A stretch of DNA of 15,613 nt from Deltaproteobacteria bacterium (GTDB lineage Bacteria > UBA10199 > DSSB01), in NCBI GenBank assembly GCA_021414045.1, contig JAIOPF010000277.1, positions 1 through 15,613 of the forward strand, in the 5' to 3' direction. The notes below the pieces were generated by a model that worked only from the letters and a program-made list of their open reading frames with translations, was not told where the DNA came from and did not search any database. The position numbers and the translations under genes are program-made. The first letter of the stretch is position 1; each line of letters begins with the position of its first letter. This document shows positions 1-6,810 of this stretch, piece by piece.

Positions 1-3000
1 GAAAGAAGGCGCGGAGGCGAATCGTCCATCGGCGTAAAGACGGTGAACCAAAAGCACCGCCTCTCCCGATTCGTTTCGCGTCAGCTCCACCAGGCGCCGG
101 GCAAGGATTTGCTGGTCCACCCGATAGACGGCCGTCTTGAACTGGCCGTAGCGGATGCGGTTCAGGGGTTGGCCCCGACCATTGGACTCGAAATCCCACA
201 AGGCCGTGAGACGTTGGCAGGTCTCCTCCGGAGAGCTGCCGACTCGCGCCATTTCCTGGACGCTCCCGCTGATGTAGACCCGGTGCTCGCCCGCGAGCAC
301 CGCATTAATCCTCATACCTTGGCGCAGGATGCGCAGGTCGGTGCGAATATTCGCGAAGCGGTCTCCGAATTCGAAACGAATCCCTCCGTAATCTCGCTCG
401 AAATTTTCGAGCAAAACCTCGATTTCCCTGGATATGTCCGCAAGTTCCTGACCCTCGCCCTTGGAAAACGACTCAACCCTGTCAAACAGGGCAAGCCCTC
501 CCTCGGTTCTCGCCTTGGCGCCGTTAAGATGCCGACGAATTTGAGACATGCCCTGGGAAAGCACTTGCGCGCGGACGGTCGGCAAATCTTGAGCGGTGGC
601 TTCCAGCCCTCGCTCGTATTCGCGGGCCCAAACCTCGAGAAAGTCGGGATGAAACCCCTGCTGCATCAAGCGCCGGTATCGAAGCGGAAGAATCATCGGC
701 TCAACGAGTTTTTCCGACAAGGCCAACTCATCGAGCACATCTCCCAACAGGGCCCGACCTTCCGCATCCATGAAACCGGCGGCACGCAGGAAAAGCCCGA
801 GGGTCCCGCTGGGGTAAAGCGCCGAAAGCAGTTCCGTCCTGTCTTCCCAAAATCGCACTTGGTATTTCTTGCTCCGCAGCAACTCTCCCAAACGGGACAT
901 CAACTGCCCTTGGATGAATTCCTTGAGCAGCTTCGCGCGGCCTAAGGCGCCCGCCTTGACGGTTTTCGGGCTGGCTCGAAGCTTCTCGCCGGCCTGAAGG
1001 GTCAACTCCGAGCGATACTCCTCGGGAATCATCAGCACCGCATCCAGTGCGGAGAAAATATCCCGGGGCTTGCCGCCACTCTCCAGCAGAAGATGCAGGA
1101 TGGCGCGGCGAGGCTCGTCGATGTCCGAAAGATAGCGCAACAAGGCGCGCCATTGGTCCCTCGCCTTCATCAGCTTGCCCCTATTGTCATAAAGGGCGCC
1201 TTGCAGGAGCGCGATATCCTCCTTCGCCAAACCCCATTCACCATCGCCTATCGAGCGAGCCCAAGTCTCCCAAAGCCCCATGGCATCAAACTTGGTGAAA
1301 TTCTGGATGAGGGTGGAGATGATTTTTTCCGACTCCAAGGCCGGAAGGGGCCGCTGAGCATGGGCTTCCGGGCGTATCCAGTCGTTGAGCACCTCGAACT
1401 CCTCGCGAAGCGCCTCCCCGTCCTCGGAGCGAAACAAGCGGGCCAATCCCATGTAATATTCGACCGCGGTCGTATCGAGGGGAGGTTTGAGGAATAGTCC
1501 GCGCATGGCGGAAGCTTCGTGATAAATCCAAGGATCGCCTGGCAGAAAAAGCTTCTGCACTTGAAAGGAGGCGGCCAGGCTATGCAAACGGATCGAAGGG
1601 TCCGGAGAAGTCCATTTTTCGCGAAGTACCTCCGAAAATTTTCCAATGCTCGCGCGATTCGGCGGAAACTCTTCGAGCAATTTCTGATAGAGGCCCAGAG
1701 CCGCCGACAATGGAACTTGACCGCCGGATTCCGAAAAATGCGGCCGGATCGCATTCATGGCGGTTTTTACTTCCTCGGCGTCGGGTGAACGCAACTCCAG
1801 CAAGCGGCGATAGAAAATTAACGCGTCCGCCCGCCAATCAGGATCGCCCGGAGGAGCCTGAAACGACTGAATCAATTGAGCAGCCGCGGACTTCAATTCC
1901 TCTTCGCTAGGGCGCGACTTTTCCACTAACCGCGCGTAGATCACCAGGGCTTCTCGCCGAAGATAATACCCAAGCTTGTCGTCCGAAAAGATACGACGAA
2001 AAATTGGCGGCGCTTCCAATGCCTCCGCACTCCCAGGCGACAGGTGTTTGGCGATTTCGGCATAAAAATGCAATGCCGCCTTTTCGGGTTTCGCCTCCAA
2101 CTTCTCGAGATATTGCAGGCGCAAGCCCCTCGCCAGCCGGTCCAGGGTCTCGGGATTTTGGATATCGTTTAGAGCCACGTAAACTCGGCCGTAGGGATTA
2201 GCTCCCTCCGCCATCCATTCCACGAGGGTGGATAACTCGCCTTTGGAATCCAAAAATTGGTCGAGGGCAATTTCACCCTCCGTTTTCCTCAGCTCGGCGG
2301 CGAGACTTGGAGCCCTCCCCCTTCCTCCTTCTCCATTTTTCATCGCCGCCATCTGAAGGGGACGGGATAGCTCTTCTATCACCGTGGGCTTGTTGAGGAC
2401 CGCCGATATTCTGGGACCCGCCGCGGGCACCTCAAGTATCGTAGGAACATAGCCACCCCCGGCCATCGCCTGGGAACGCAGCTCCAACTCGGCCGTCAAA
2501 TTGGCAAAACGCGGTCCCAAAAACCGCCTTCCCAAACTGGACCCCACGTTGAGACTAAACAGGGAAGCCAAAGTGTCGGTCAGCACGGTGGCGTCGTCGG
2601 TCTTTTTCTTTAGACCAAAAAAAGTTTCGAGATGATGGGCCCCCAACATGCCGACAAACATCGCGCCGTGAGGCAAGACAGATTGAGCCAAAACTTCCCT
2701 GTTTCCCAAATCCTTGAGGGACCCCGACAGGCCTTGAGCCGCGGTGCCGCTGATCTTTAAGGCTCCTAAGGTCAAGGCTGTGGCGACAAAATCTCTTTCG
2801 ACGGAATTGGCATCCCATGCCACGGGCTCCCCACTCCATTGTTGCAAAGCTCGGGACCCCAGAGAAAATACCGGGACCTCGGCGGTCAAGGCCGCGGCGC
2901 CGGAGACCAGTCGAACCTCCAAACCCATGGCGCCGATTCTTCCGGCGTTTTGGACGTAAGCTCCCAACACCCAAGTTTTGGCCAATTGGCCGACAAGACT

Positions 3001-3429
3001 ACCGGCCATCATCGGAAGGATAGTGCGATAATCGGTGGCTTGGGCCGTGAAGCGCGAGATCAAGAATTCGCTGCGAGCACCGAATCCCCCCTTACCGAGG
3101 ATGGCGTCTAGCCTTGATTGGGCCCTGGCAATCGCCAAGGACCCAACGATCAAGCGAGGGTCTTTCCGGCCCGTTTCCACAAGGGCGGAATAAATCGAAA
3201 GCGCCGACTCCATTTGGCCGTCGTCTTCGAGATGGCGCGCCAGGATCAGGCAGGATTCGAGCATCAGTTGGGGGTCGGTCTCTTCGGTTAGATCGAGAAC
3301 TTCTTGGGACAAGCCCGGTTTGACCCGAGGAAGGGCCGCCAGCGCCGGGCGCAACACGGCTTCCACCGCGGCCGCGGAATTGATTGGAACCGAAGTTTGT
3401 GCCCCACGCATCATCATCCGAAGATCCAT
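1..3429 (-). CDS. Giant alpha-solenoid protein with N-terminal QATDYR module, partial (C-terminus off window)
   Basis: The minus-strand frame stays open from 3546 to base 1, giving at least 1143 codons from the ATG at 3429 with no stop in the window. No named family is recognised. Residues about 48-320 match the N-terminal half of the protein at 4101-6179, including a shared QATDYR (130-135), the following PMM and GSL, and later a D-D-A-T and L-G-R-x-[FL]-L-G. Residues 447-660 hold TPR-like tandem repeats with A-L-x-x-Y anchors. The rest is mostly predicted helix. From about 1045 there is an alpha/beta-looking domain with a CQ pair (1071-1072), an ARR (1110-1112) and a closing LYADGRF. No signal peptide is visible. 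The start is uncertain: ATG codons at 3429, 3417, 3414 and 3411 and a GTG at 3483 all lack a good ribosome site; I chose 3429 because the length before the shared module then resembles the paralog. A scaffold or protein-interaction role is only inferred. Confidence 0.8.
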   Translation of the reverse strand, partial: MDLRMMMRGAQTSVPINSAAAVEAVLRPALAALPRVKPGLSQEVLDLTEETDPQLMLESCLILARHLEDDGQMESALSIYSALVETGRKDPRLIVGSLAIARAQSRLDAILGKGGFGARSEFLISRFTAQATDYRTILPMMAGSLVGQLAKTWVLGAYVQNAGRIGAMGLEVRLVSGAAALTAEVPVFSLGSRALQQWSGEPVAWDANSVERDFVATALTLGALKISGTAAQGLSGSLKDLGNREVLAQSVLPHGAMFVGMLGAHHLETFFGLKKKTDDATVLTDTLASLFSLNVGSSLGRRFLGPRFANLTAELELRSQAMAGGGYVPTILEVPAAGPRISAVLNKPTVIEELSRPLQMAAMKNGEGGRGRAPSLAAELRKTEGEIALDQFLDSKGELSTLVEWMAEGANPYGRVYVALNDIQNPETLDRLARGLRLQYLEKLEAKPEKAALHFYAEIAKHLSPGSAEALEAPPIFRRIFSDDKLGYYLRREALVIYARLVEKSRPSEEELKSAAAQLIQSFQAPPGDPDWRADALIFYRRLLELRSPDAEEVKTAMNAIRPHFSESGGQVPLSAALGLYQKLLEEFPPNRASIGKFSEVLREKWTSPDPSIRLHSLAASFQVQKLFLPGDPWIYHEASAMRGLFLKPPLDTTAVEYYMGLARLFRSEDGEALREEFEVLNDWIRPEAHAQRPLPALESEKIISTLIQNFTKFDAMGLWETWARSIGDGEWGLAKEDIALLQGALYDNRGKLMKARDQWRALLRYLSDIDEPRRAILHLLLESGGKPRDIFSALDAVLMIPEEYRSELTLQAGEKLRASPKTVKAGALGRAKLLKEFIQGQLMSRLGELLRSKKYQVRFWEDRTELLSALYPSGTLGLFLRAAGFMDAEGRALLGDVLDELALSEKLVEPMILPLRYRRLMQQGFHPDFLEVWAREYERGLEATAQDLPTVRAQVLSQGMSQIRRHLNGAKARTEGGLALFDRVESFSKGEGQELADISREIEVLLENFERDYGGIRFEFGDRFANIRTDLRILRQGMRINAVLAGEHRVYISGSVQEMARVGSSPEETCQRLTALWDFESNGRGQPLNRIRYGQFKTAVYRVDQQILARRLVELTRNESGEAVLLVHRLYADGRFASAPSF
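1450..2091 (-). repeat. Protein-level tandem repeats, about 41-residue units, in the giant protein
   Basis: Within the 1-3429 gene, residues 447-660 show repeated helical units anchored by A-L-x-x-Y or a close variant. The anchoring aromatic falls at Y456, Y498, Y540, Y581, F622 and Y659, with spacings of 42, 42, 41, 41 and 37. Each anchor is usually followed by hydrophobics and acidic residues as in the first helix of a TPR. The repeats are visible in the protein but not in the DNA, so they are old and diverged. Confidence 0.6.
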
Positions 3430-3530
3430 GCAAAAATTGCCGAGAGTCGTTTCGGCTCCGCCAATTAAAAGTTGCGCCGGCACTTGGACGCAAGCCCACG
3501 ATATCTTGAACCTTTTTTGAAATGGCCTCA

Positions 3531-3552
3531 GGATAAAAAATCGGTTTTATCC
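3531..3552. promoter_or_regulatory. Perfect 8-bp dyad between divergent genes, possible operator
   Basis: GGATAAAA at 3531-3538 and TTTTATCC at 3545-3552 form a perfect inverted repeat around a 6-base centre, AATCGG. It lies in the intergenic region between the giant minus-strand gene (start about 3429) and the plus-strand metallopeptidase (start 3581). The placement suits an operator or promoter element. No convincing -35/-10 pair was found on either strand. A near copy of its left half lies just upstream of the paralog start at 6179. Confidence 0.35.
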
Positions 3553-3580
3553 GGCGGCGCGACGCGATAGAGGATGATCC

Positions 3581-3946
3581 ATGTTGAGCGATGAAGAATT
3601 TGAAGCGGTGGTCGACGAGGCCTTGGCCGAAATCCCGGAGGATCTCGCCGAGAAAATCGAGAATATCGACATTTTTATCGAGGATTATCCCAGCTCGGAG
3701 GTCCAATCGACGATGGGCGTCGGCCCGCGCGGCTTGCTGGGTTTTTACCATGGCGTCCCCAGGCAACACCGCGGCCCGGCTTACGGCAACACCCTCCCCG
3801 ACCGAATCTACCTCTACAAGAAAAACATCGAATCGATATCGACGACCCGGGATCGGCTTAAAGAAGAGATCCAGCGCACCGTGCTCCACGAACTGGGGCA
3901 TTATTTCGGCATCGACGACAAACGCCTCCGCGAGTTGGGGTTCTAG
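3581..3946 (+). CDS. Minimal zinc metallopeptidase (zincin-like, HExxH)
   Basis: This 121-residue protein has the zinc-binding and catalytic motif HELGHYFG at residues 103-110, followed by an acidic IDD and a C-terminal RLRELGF. Length, motif position near the C-terminus and the ending match the small bacterial metallopeptidase family of PF06262. Members have a minimal zincin fold; substrates are generally unknown. There is no signal peptide, so it is probably cytosolic. The ATG at 3581 has a purine-rich AGAGGA just upstream, a reasonable ribosome site. It is followed after 5 nt by a 55-residue membrane protein, so the two are probably co-transcribed. It lies between two paralogous minus-strand repeat proteins, divergent from the larger. 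Family assignment is firm; peptidase activity on any given substrate is not shown. Confidence 0.9.
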   Translation: MLSDEEFEAVVDEALAEIPEDLAEKIENIDIFIEDYPSSEVQSTMGVGPRGLLGFYHGVPRQHRGPAYGNTLPDRIYLYKKNIESISTTRDRLKEEIQRTVLHELGHYFGIDDKRLRELGF

Positions 3947-3951
3947 CCGCC

Positions 3952-4119
3952 ATGTTTGCCTTGCTTGCCGACATGTTCAAACGCGGTAATCCCATCGACG
4001 TCATTTGGTTCTTGGCGGGCGCCTGGCTACTGGTGGCGTTTTTCGTCATGCTCATCACCCAAATCGTCCGGCGCCTGCGGGGCAAAGGACCCAAGGACCC
4101 TCAAGATCGCTTCCAGTGA
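3952..4119 (+). CDS. Small single-pass membrane protein (55 residues)
   Basis: The frame ATG 3952 to TGA 4117-4119 encodes 55 residues. A hydrophobic segment at about residues 16-39 (IDVIWFLAGAWLLVAFF and on) is followed by a basic RRLRGKGPK stretch and a short polar tail. That predicts one membrane helix with the C-terminus in the cytoplasm. No family is recognised. It starts 5 nt after the metallopeptidase stop, which suggests translational coupling and a shared job, for example anchoring. The ribosome site is weak (GGGG about 11 nt upstream). Its last 19 bases overlap, tail to tail, the 3' end of the minus-strand gene that ends at 4101. It is short enough that automated annotation may skip it. 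Confidence 0.65.
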   Translation: MFALLADMFKRGNPIDVIWFLAGAWLLVAFFVMLITQIVRRLRGKGPKDPQDRFQ

Positions 4120-6179
4120 AGCGGTTTCCTCACCAAGGCCATGGCGAACTGAACCAAAGAGAGGCGCGAAACCTCGGCCGCCCGCGCTGCCAACGACTCG
4201 AGGATTTCCCGTTGCGTGGGGAGGGAAAATCCCCGCATCGACATCGTTTGCAAGAGGGCAGGAAGCGCCTCCATCATTTTGCCGCTCTCGGCTTTGGCGA
4301 TCTCGAACAAACTTTCCAAGGTGTCTCTGGCGTAACCGGGATGCCAGGCGATTTTCATCAGGGAATCGATGGCCATCGGCAAGGCTTCCATGGCGGCCGC
4401 CGATTGCCCCTGCGCGTGATTCAGCATGTGACCCAAGAACTGGGCTTGCCGTTCGGTGCTCCACCGCATCTCGTTCATCATCGCGAGACAAGAAGGCAGC
4501 GAATCCGCGAGCATTTCCGCCGCACGCAATTCGTCCGGGGCGAACTGAGCGACATGCGACAGCAGGCGTGACTGTTGGGCGAAGTTCCACTCGTTTTCGT
4601 GCAAAAACCCCAAGGCCTCCGGCATTCGGGACAAAATCGCGCCCACCCTGGGGCCACCGTGGCGAGTCACCAAATGCAGAAACTCATACTGATCGCGGTA
4701 TTGCCATTCGGACTCCCACATCGCCCCCAGAGCCAAGAATAAGTGGGCGTAGATCTTGTCCGCATGCTCGCCTCCTCTTTCCGCCAAGGAATAGATCAAC
4801 TCGAATTTATCCTGGGGACTCCATGCATTTTTCTTCATCCCCGCCAAGGCGCTGGGTAGGTACTTGTGCACGGGGAAGGGAAATTCACCGAGACTGCCGA
4901 GCAGCGAAACGAGGCGATATTGCTGGTCGTAGGTCCAATTCTCCCGTTCCATGGCGATCAAGGCACCAGGAAGGTAGCGGAATATCTCCAGAGCCTGACG
5001 ATGCTCGCTGGACGCCGCGGCCTTCAAGAGTTCCCACTTTTGCTCAAGCGTCCAAGGCGAACTGGAAAGCACCCGCTTGAGATGGGGAAACTGCCGAAGC
5101 AAGACTTTCATGGCGCCCTTGACGCCTTCGCCAGGCGGAACTTCGGAAGGATGGAACTTGCCCTCGACCCAACGGACCAGCTTGTCAAAGGGCTTGGCGG
5201 TCATGAAGATAGGCCCCGGCACCGGACCGGCGGCGGCCAAAGCAGGTGAACCGGACTCTTGCAAAATCGCGCCTCCCCCTCTTCCGAAAGCCGCCGTTTG
5301 CGCGGCAAGCTCCGCTCGCAGATTCAGCTCCGCGTCGAAAGCAGCTGTCCTTTGGCCGAGCAGGCCTCGTCCCAACCGCGCTCCGATGCCGAGGCTGACC
5401 GTCGCGGTGAGCCCGTCGAGAATCCAGGTCGCATCGTCGACGCGGGGTCTCCATCCGAATTTTTCCTCGAGGCGCTGCGAGGCGAGCAGGCCGGCGAAAC
5501 TCGCCGCTCCCGGCAGCAAACTCGCGAGGCTGCGAGTTCCCGGAATACCCTCGGAAAAGCGGGAAGCCTCCAACCCCAGACGGCCGAATAGCTTGAAGGC
5601 TCCGAGGCTCAAGCCCGCGCGCAACAAGTCTTTGCCCCAGGGTCCCGAACCGCCGCCCAGCCACCTTGCCGAAACCGTAAACGCCGTGGTCTCGAGTCCG
5701 AATCCGAAAACTCCGGAAGCCGGGCGCACCCACCAAGAGGATTCCGTGGCGCCCAGGAGGCGGCCCAAGGCCCAATTTCTTCCGAGTCCGTAGGCCAAAG
5801 AACCCAACATCATTGGGGCTATCATGCGATAGTCGGTGGCTTGACCGGCGAACTGGCGTAACAGCAGTTCGGCGCGCGGGCCGAAGGCGCCCCGCCCTTG
5901 CAAGGCCTCGAGGCTTCGCGCCGCCTTGGCCTGCAGCGAAGCGCCGGACTCGGAAAATCCCGAAAGCCAGGCATAGACTTCGGCCGCCGCCTGAGTTTTA
6001 TCCTTTTCCTCGAGGCGGATTCCAAAATTCAATAGCTCTTCCGAGAAGAGATCCGGATCCGTTTCGCGGGAAAAAGATTTCAATTCGCGCGTCTCCGCCT
6101 CGCCCAATCCACGAATTTCGAGGTGGAACCTTCGCTCCGCTGCAGGCAAGGCAGCGCCCGACGCCGTGATGCGACTCAT
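4101..6179 (-). CDS. QATDYR-module protein with eight Trp-anchored helical repeats
   Basis: This 692-residue protein belongs to no family I can name. Residues about 39-293 are homologous to the N-terminal module of the giant protein at 1-3429: QATDYR at 113-118, then PMM and GSL, several Gly/Ala-rich moderately hydrophobic segments, and VDDATW at 247-252. A Gly/Pro-rich linker follows (about 299-350). Residues 364-677 are eight tandem helical repeats of about 39 residues. No signal peptide is seen; the hydrophobic segments might associate with a membrane. The ATG at 6179 has no Shine-Dalgarno sequence; the preceding bases are A-rich and carry the GGACAAAA element. No close in-frame alternative start is evident. 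The stop overlaps the convergent 55-residue gene by 19 nt. Function is unknown; a protein-binding solenoid is the most likely architecture. Confidence 0.85.
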   Translation of the reverse strand: MSRITASGAALPAAERRFHLEIRGLGEAETRELKSFSRETDPDLFSEELLNFGIRLEEKDKTQAAAEVYAWLSGFSESGASLQAKAARSLEALQGRGAFGPRAELLLRQFAGQATDYRMIAPMMLGSLAYGLGRNWALGRLLGATESSWWVRPASGVFGFGLETTAFTVSARWLGGGSGPWGKDLLRAGLSLGAFKLFGRLGLEASRFSEGIPGTRSLASLLPGAASFAGLLASQRLEEKFGWRPRVDDATWILDGLTATVSLGIGARLGRGLLGQRTAAFDAELNLRAELAAQTAAFGRGGGAILQESGSPALAAAGPVPGPIFMTAKPFDKLVRWVEGKFHPSEVPPGEGVKGAMKVLLRQFPHLKRVLSSSPWTLEQKWELLKAAASSEHRQALEIFRYLPGALIAMERENWTYDQQYRLVSLLGSLGEFPFPVHKYLPSALAGMKKNAWSPQDKFELIYSLAERGGEHADKIYAHLFLALGAMWESEWQYRDQYEFLHLVTRHGGPRVGAILSRMPEALGFLHENEWNFAQQSRLLSHVAQFAPDELRAAEMLADSLPSCLAMMNEMRWSTERQAQFLGHMLNHAQGQSAAAMEALPMAIDSLMKIAWHPGYARDTLESLFEIAKAESGKMMEALPALLQTMSMRGFSLPTQREILESLAARAAEVSRLSLVQFAMALVRKPLHWKRS
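4149..5090 (-). repeat. Eight tandem ~39-residue Trp repeats (protein level)
   Basis: Residues 364-677 of the 692-residue protein repeat a unit that starts LPxALxxM, has a Trp 12 residues after the first Leu, a Gln or similar about five further on, and then hydrophobic positions of a second helix. Unit starts are 364, 403, 441, 480, 519, 561, 600 and 639. The Trp falls at 376, 415, 453, 492, 531, 573 and 612, with Phe651 in the last unit. Spacings are 39, 38, 39, 39, 42, 39 and 39. The regularity cannot reasonably be chance and indicates an alpha-hairpin solenoid. Confidence 0.8.
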
Positions 6180-6180
6180 T

Positions 6181-6200
6181 TGAAATCCGATTTTTTGTCC
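6181..6200 (-). promoter_or_regulatory. Upstream element resembling half of the 3531-3552 dyad
   Basis: On the minus strand, immediately before the ATG at 6179, lies GGACAAAAAATCGGATTTCA. Its first 14 bases differ by one base from the plus-strand sequence beginning at 3531 (GGATAAAAAATCGG). Both lie at starts of genes in the same locus. It may be a shared regulatory site or simply an A-rich leader. Confidence 0.25.
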
Positions 6201-6235
6201 TAATTGAGGGGAATGGAATGCGATGCGAATCCGCG

Positions 6236-6257
6236 CCCCCGAGCCCGTTCTCGGGGG
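6236..6257 (-). terminator. GC-rich hairpin downstream of the zinc-ribbon gene, possible terminator
   Basis: CCCCCGAG (6236-6243) and CTCGGGGG (6250-6257) form a perfect 8-bp stem with a 6-base loop. It lies 43 bases beyond the stop of the minus-strand gene 6300-6740 and before the 4101-6179 gene. There is no U-tract on the minus strand; the plus strand has only TTT after the stem. It could end the purD-containing run or insulate the next gene, but it is not a canonical intrinsic terminator. Confidence 0.4.
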
Positions 6258-6299
6258 TTTATCGCCGCGCCAACTTGGAAGTTGTCGAAATTATCCCGT

Positions 6300-6740
6300 C
6301 TAACCGAGCTTTGCCTTCATCTTAAGGAAGTAGCCGAAGCCGACGAAGGCGAGGAGGAAGGCGAAGATGAAATAGACCAGGTATTTATTGCGTCGACCAA
6401 ACCGAATCTGCCAATAACCATTGAGCATGATCGCCAAGCCTACCGAGATCACCAGGCCGAAAACTCCGACGATCATCAGAATTTCCCTGGGTCCGCCGGT
6501 GAAATGACTGCCGCCCGGGGCCGGAAATATCATGATTTTCCCGAGCAAGGCGCCAATCCCGGACATGAGAAGAACCAGGAAAGCTCCGAGCGCGATTTGC
6601 AGATATCCGGAACGGCGCATCGCGTCCGAAGCGATGAAGGCCCGCCGGCACTGCGGACAAACCTCGATAAGCTCGGTCGTCGAGTAGCCGCAGCTCTTGC
6701 ATTCTTGCCTCATCAATTGGGCCACTTGAGCGAAAGCCAT
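6300..6740 (-). CDS. Zinc-ribbon membrane protein, three predicted TM helices
   Basis: The 146-residue protein has an N-terminal zinc ribbon with two CxxC pairs (C14/C17 and C28/C31). Three hydrophobic segments follow at about 46-66, 87-107 and 120-138, with basic residues between the last two and at the C-terminus. It is probably an inner-membrane protein with a cytoplasmic zinc ribbon. No specific family or function is recognised. The start could instead be the ATG at 6713 (MRQECKSCGY), which would put the ribbon at the N-terminus as is common; the ATG at 6740 has a weak GGGATGTAGG stretch upstream. It follows the DUF1015 gene after 70 nt, on the same strand, so it may be the last gene of the operon. 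Confidence 0.75.
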   Translation of the reverse strand: MAFAQVAQLMRQECKSCGYSTTELIEVCPQCRRAFIASDAMRRSGYLQIALGAFLVLLMSGIGALLGKIMIFPAPGGSHFTGGPREILMIVGVFGLVISVGLAIMLNGYWQIRFGRRNKYLVYFIFAFLLAFVGFGYFLKMKAKLG

Positions 6741-6810
6741 ATCGGCAACCTACATCCCTTGAGCATGAAGTCAAATCGGATCGGACAGGGAAATATCAAA
6801 GTCTCCGCAC

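Noticed and set aside
43..945. 300-codon plus-strand open frame
   Set aside because: It lies wholly antisense to the giant minus-strand gene, whose frame stays open and shows homology to the paralog; the plus product resembles nothing.
3092..3901. 269-codon minus-strand frame beginning MPQFVEHGALDLF
   Set aside because: It runs antisense to the metallopeptidase and then through the giant gene in the wrong frame; the Arg/Pro/Ser-rich product is typical of a shadow.
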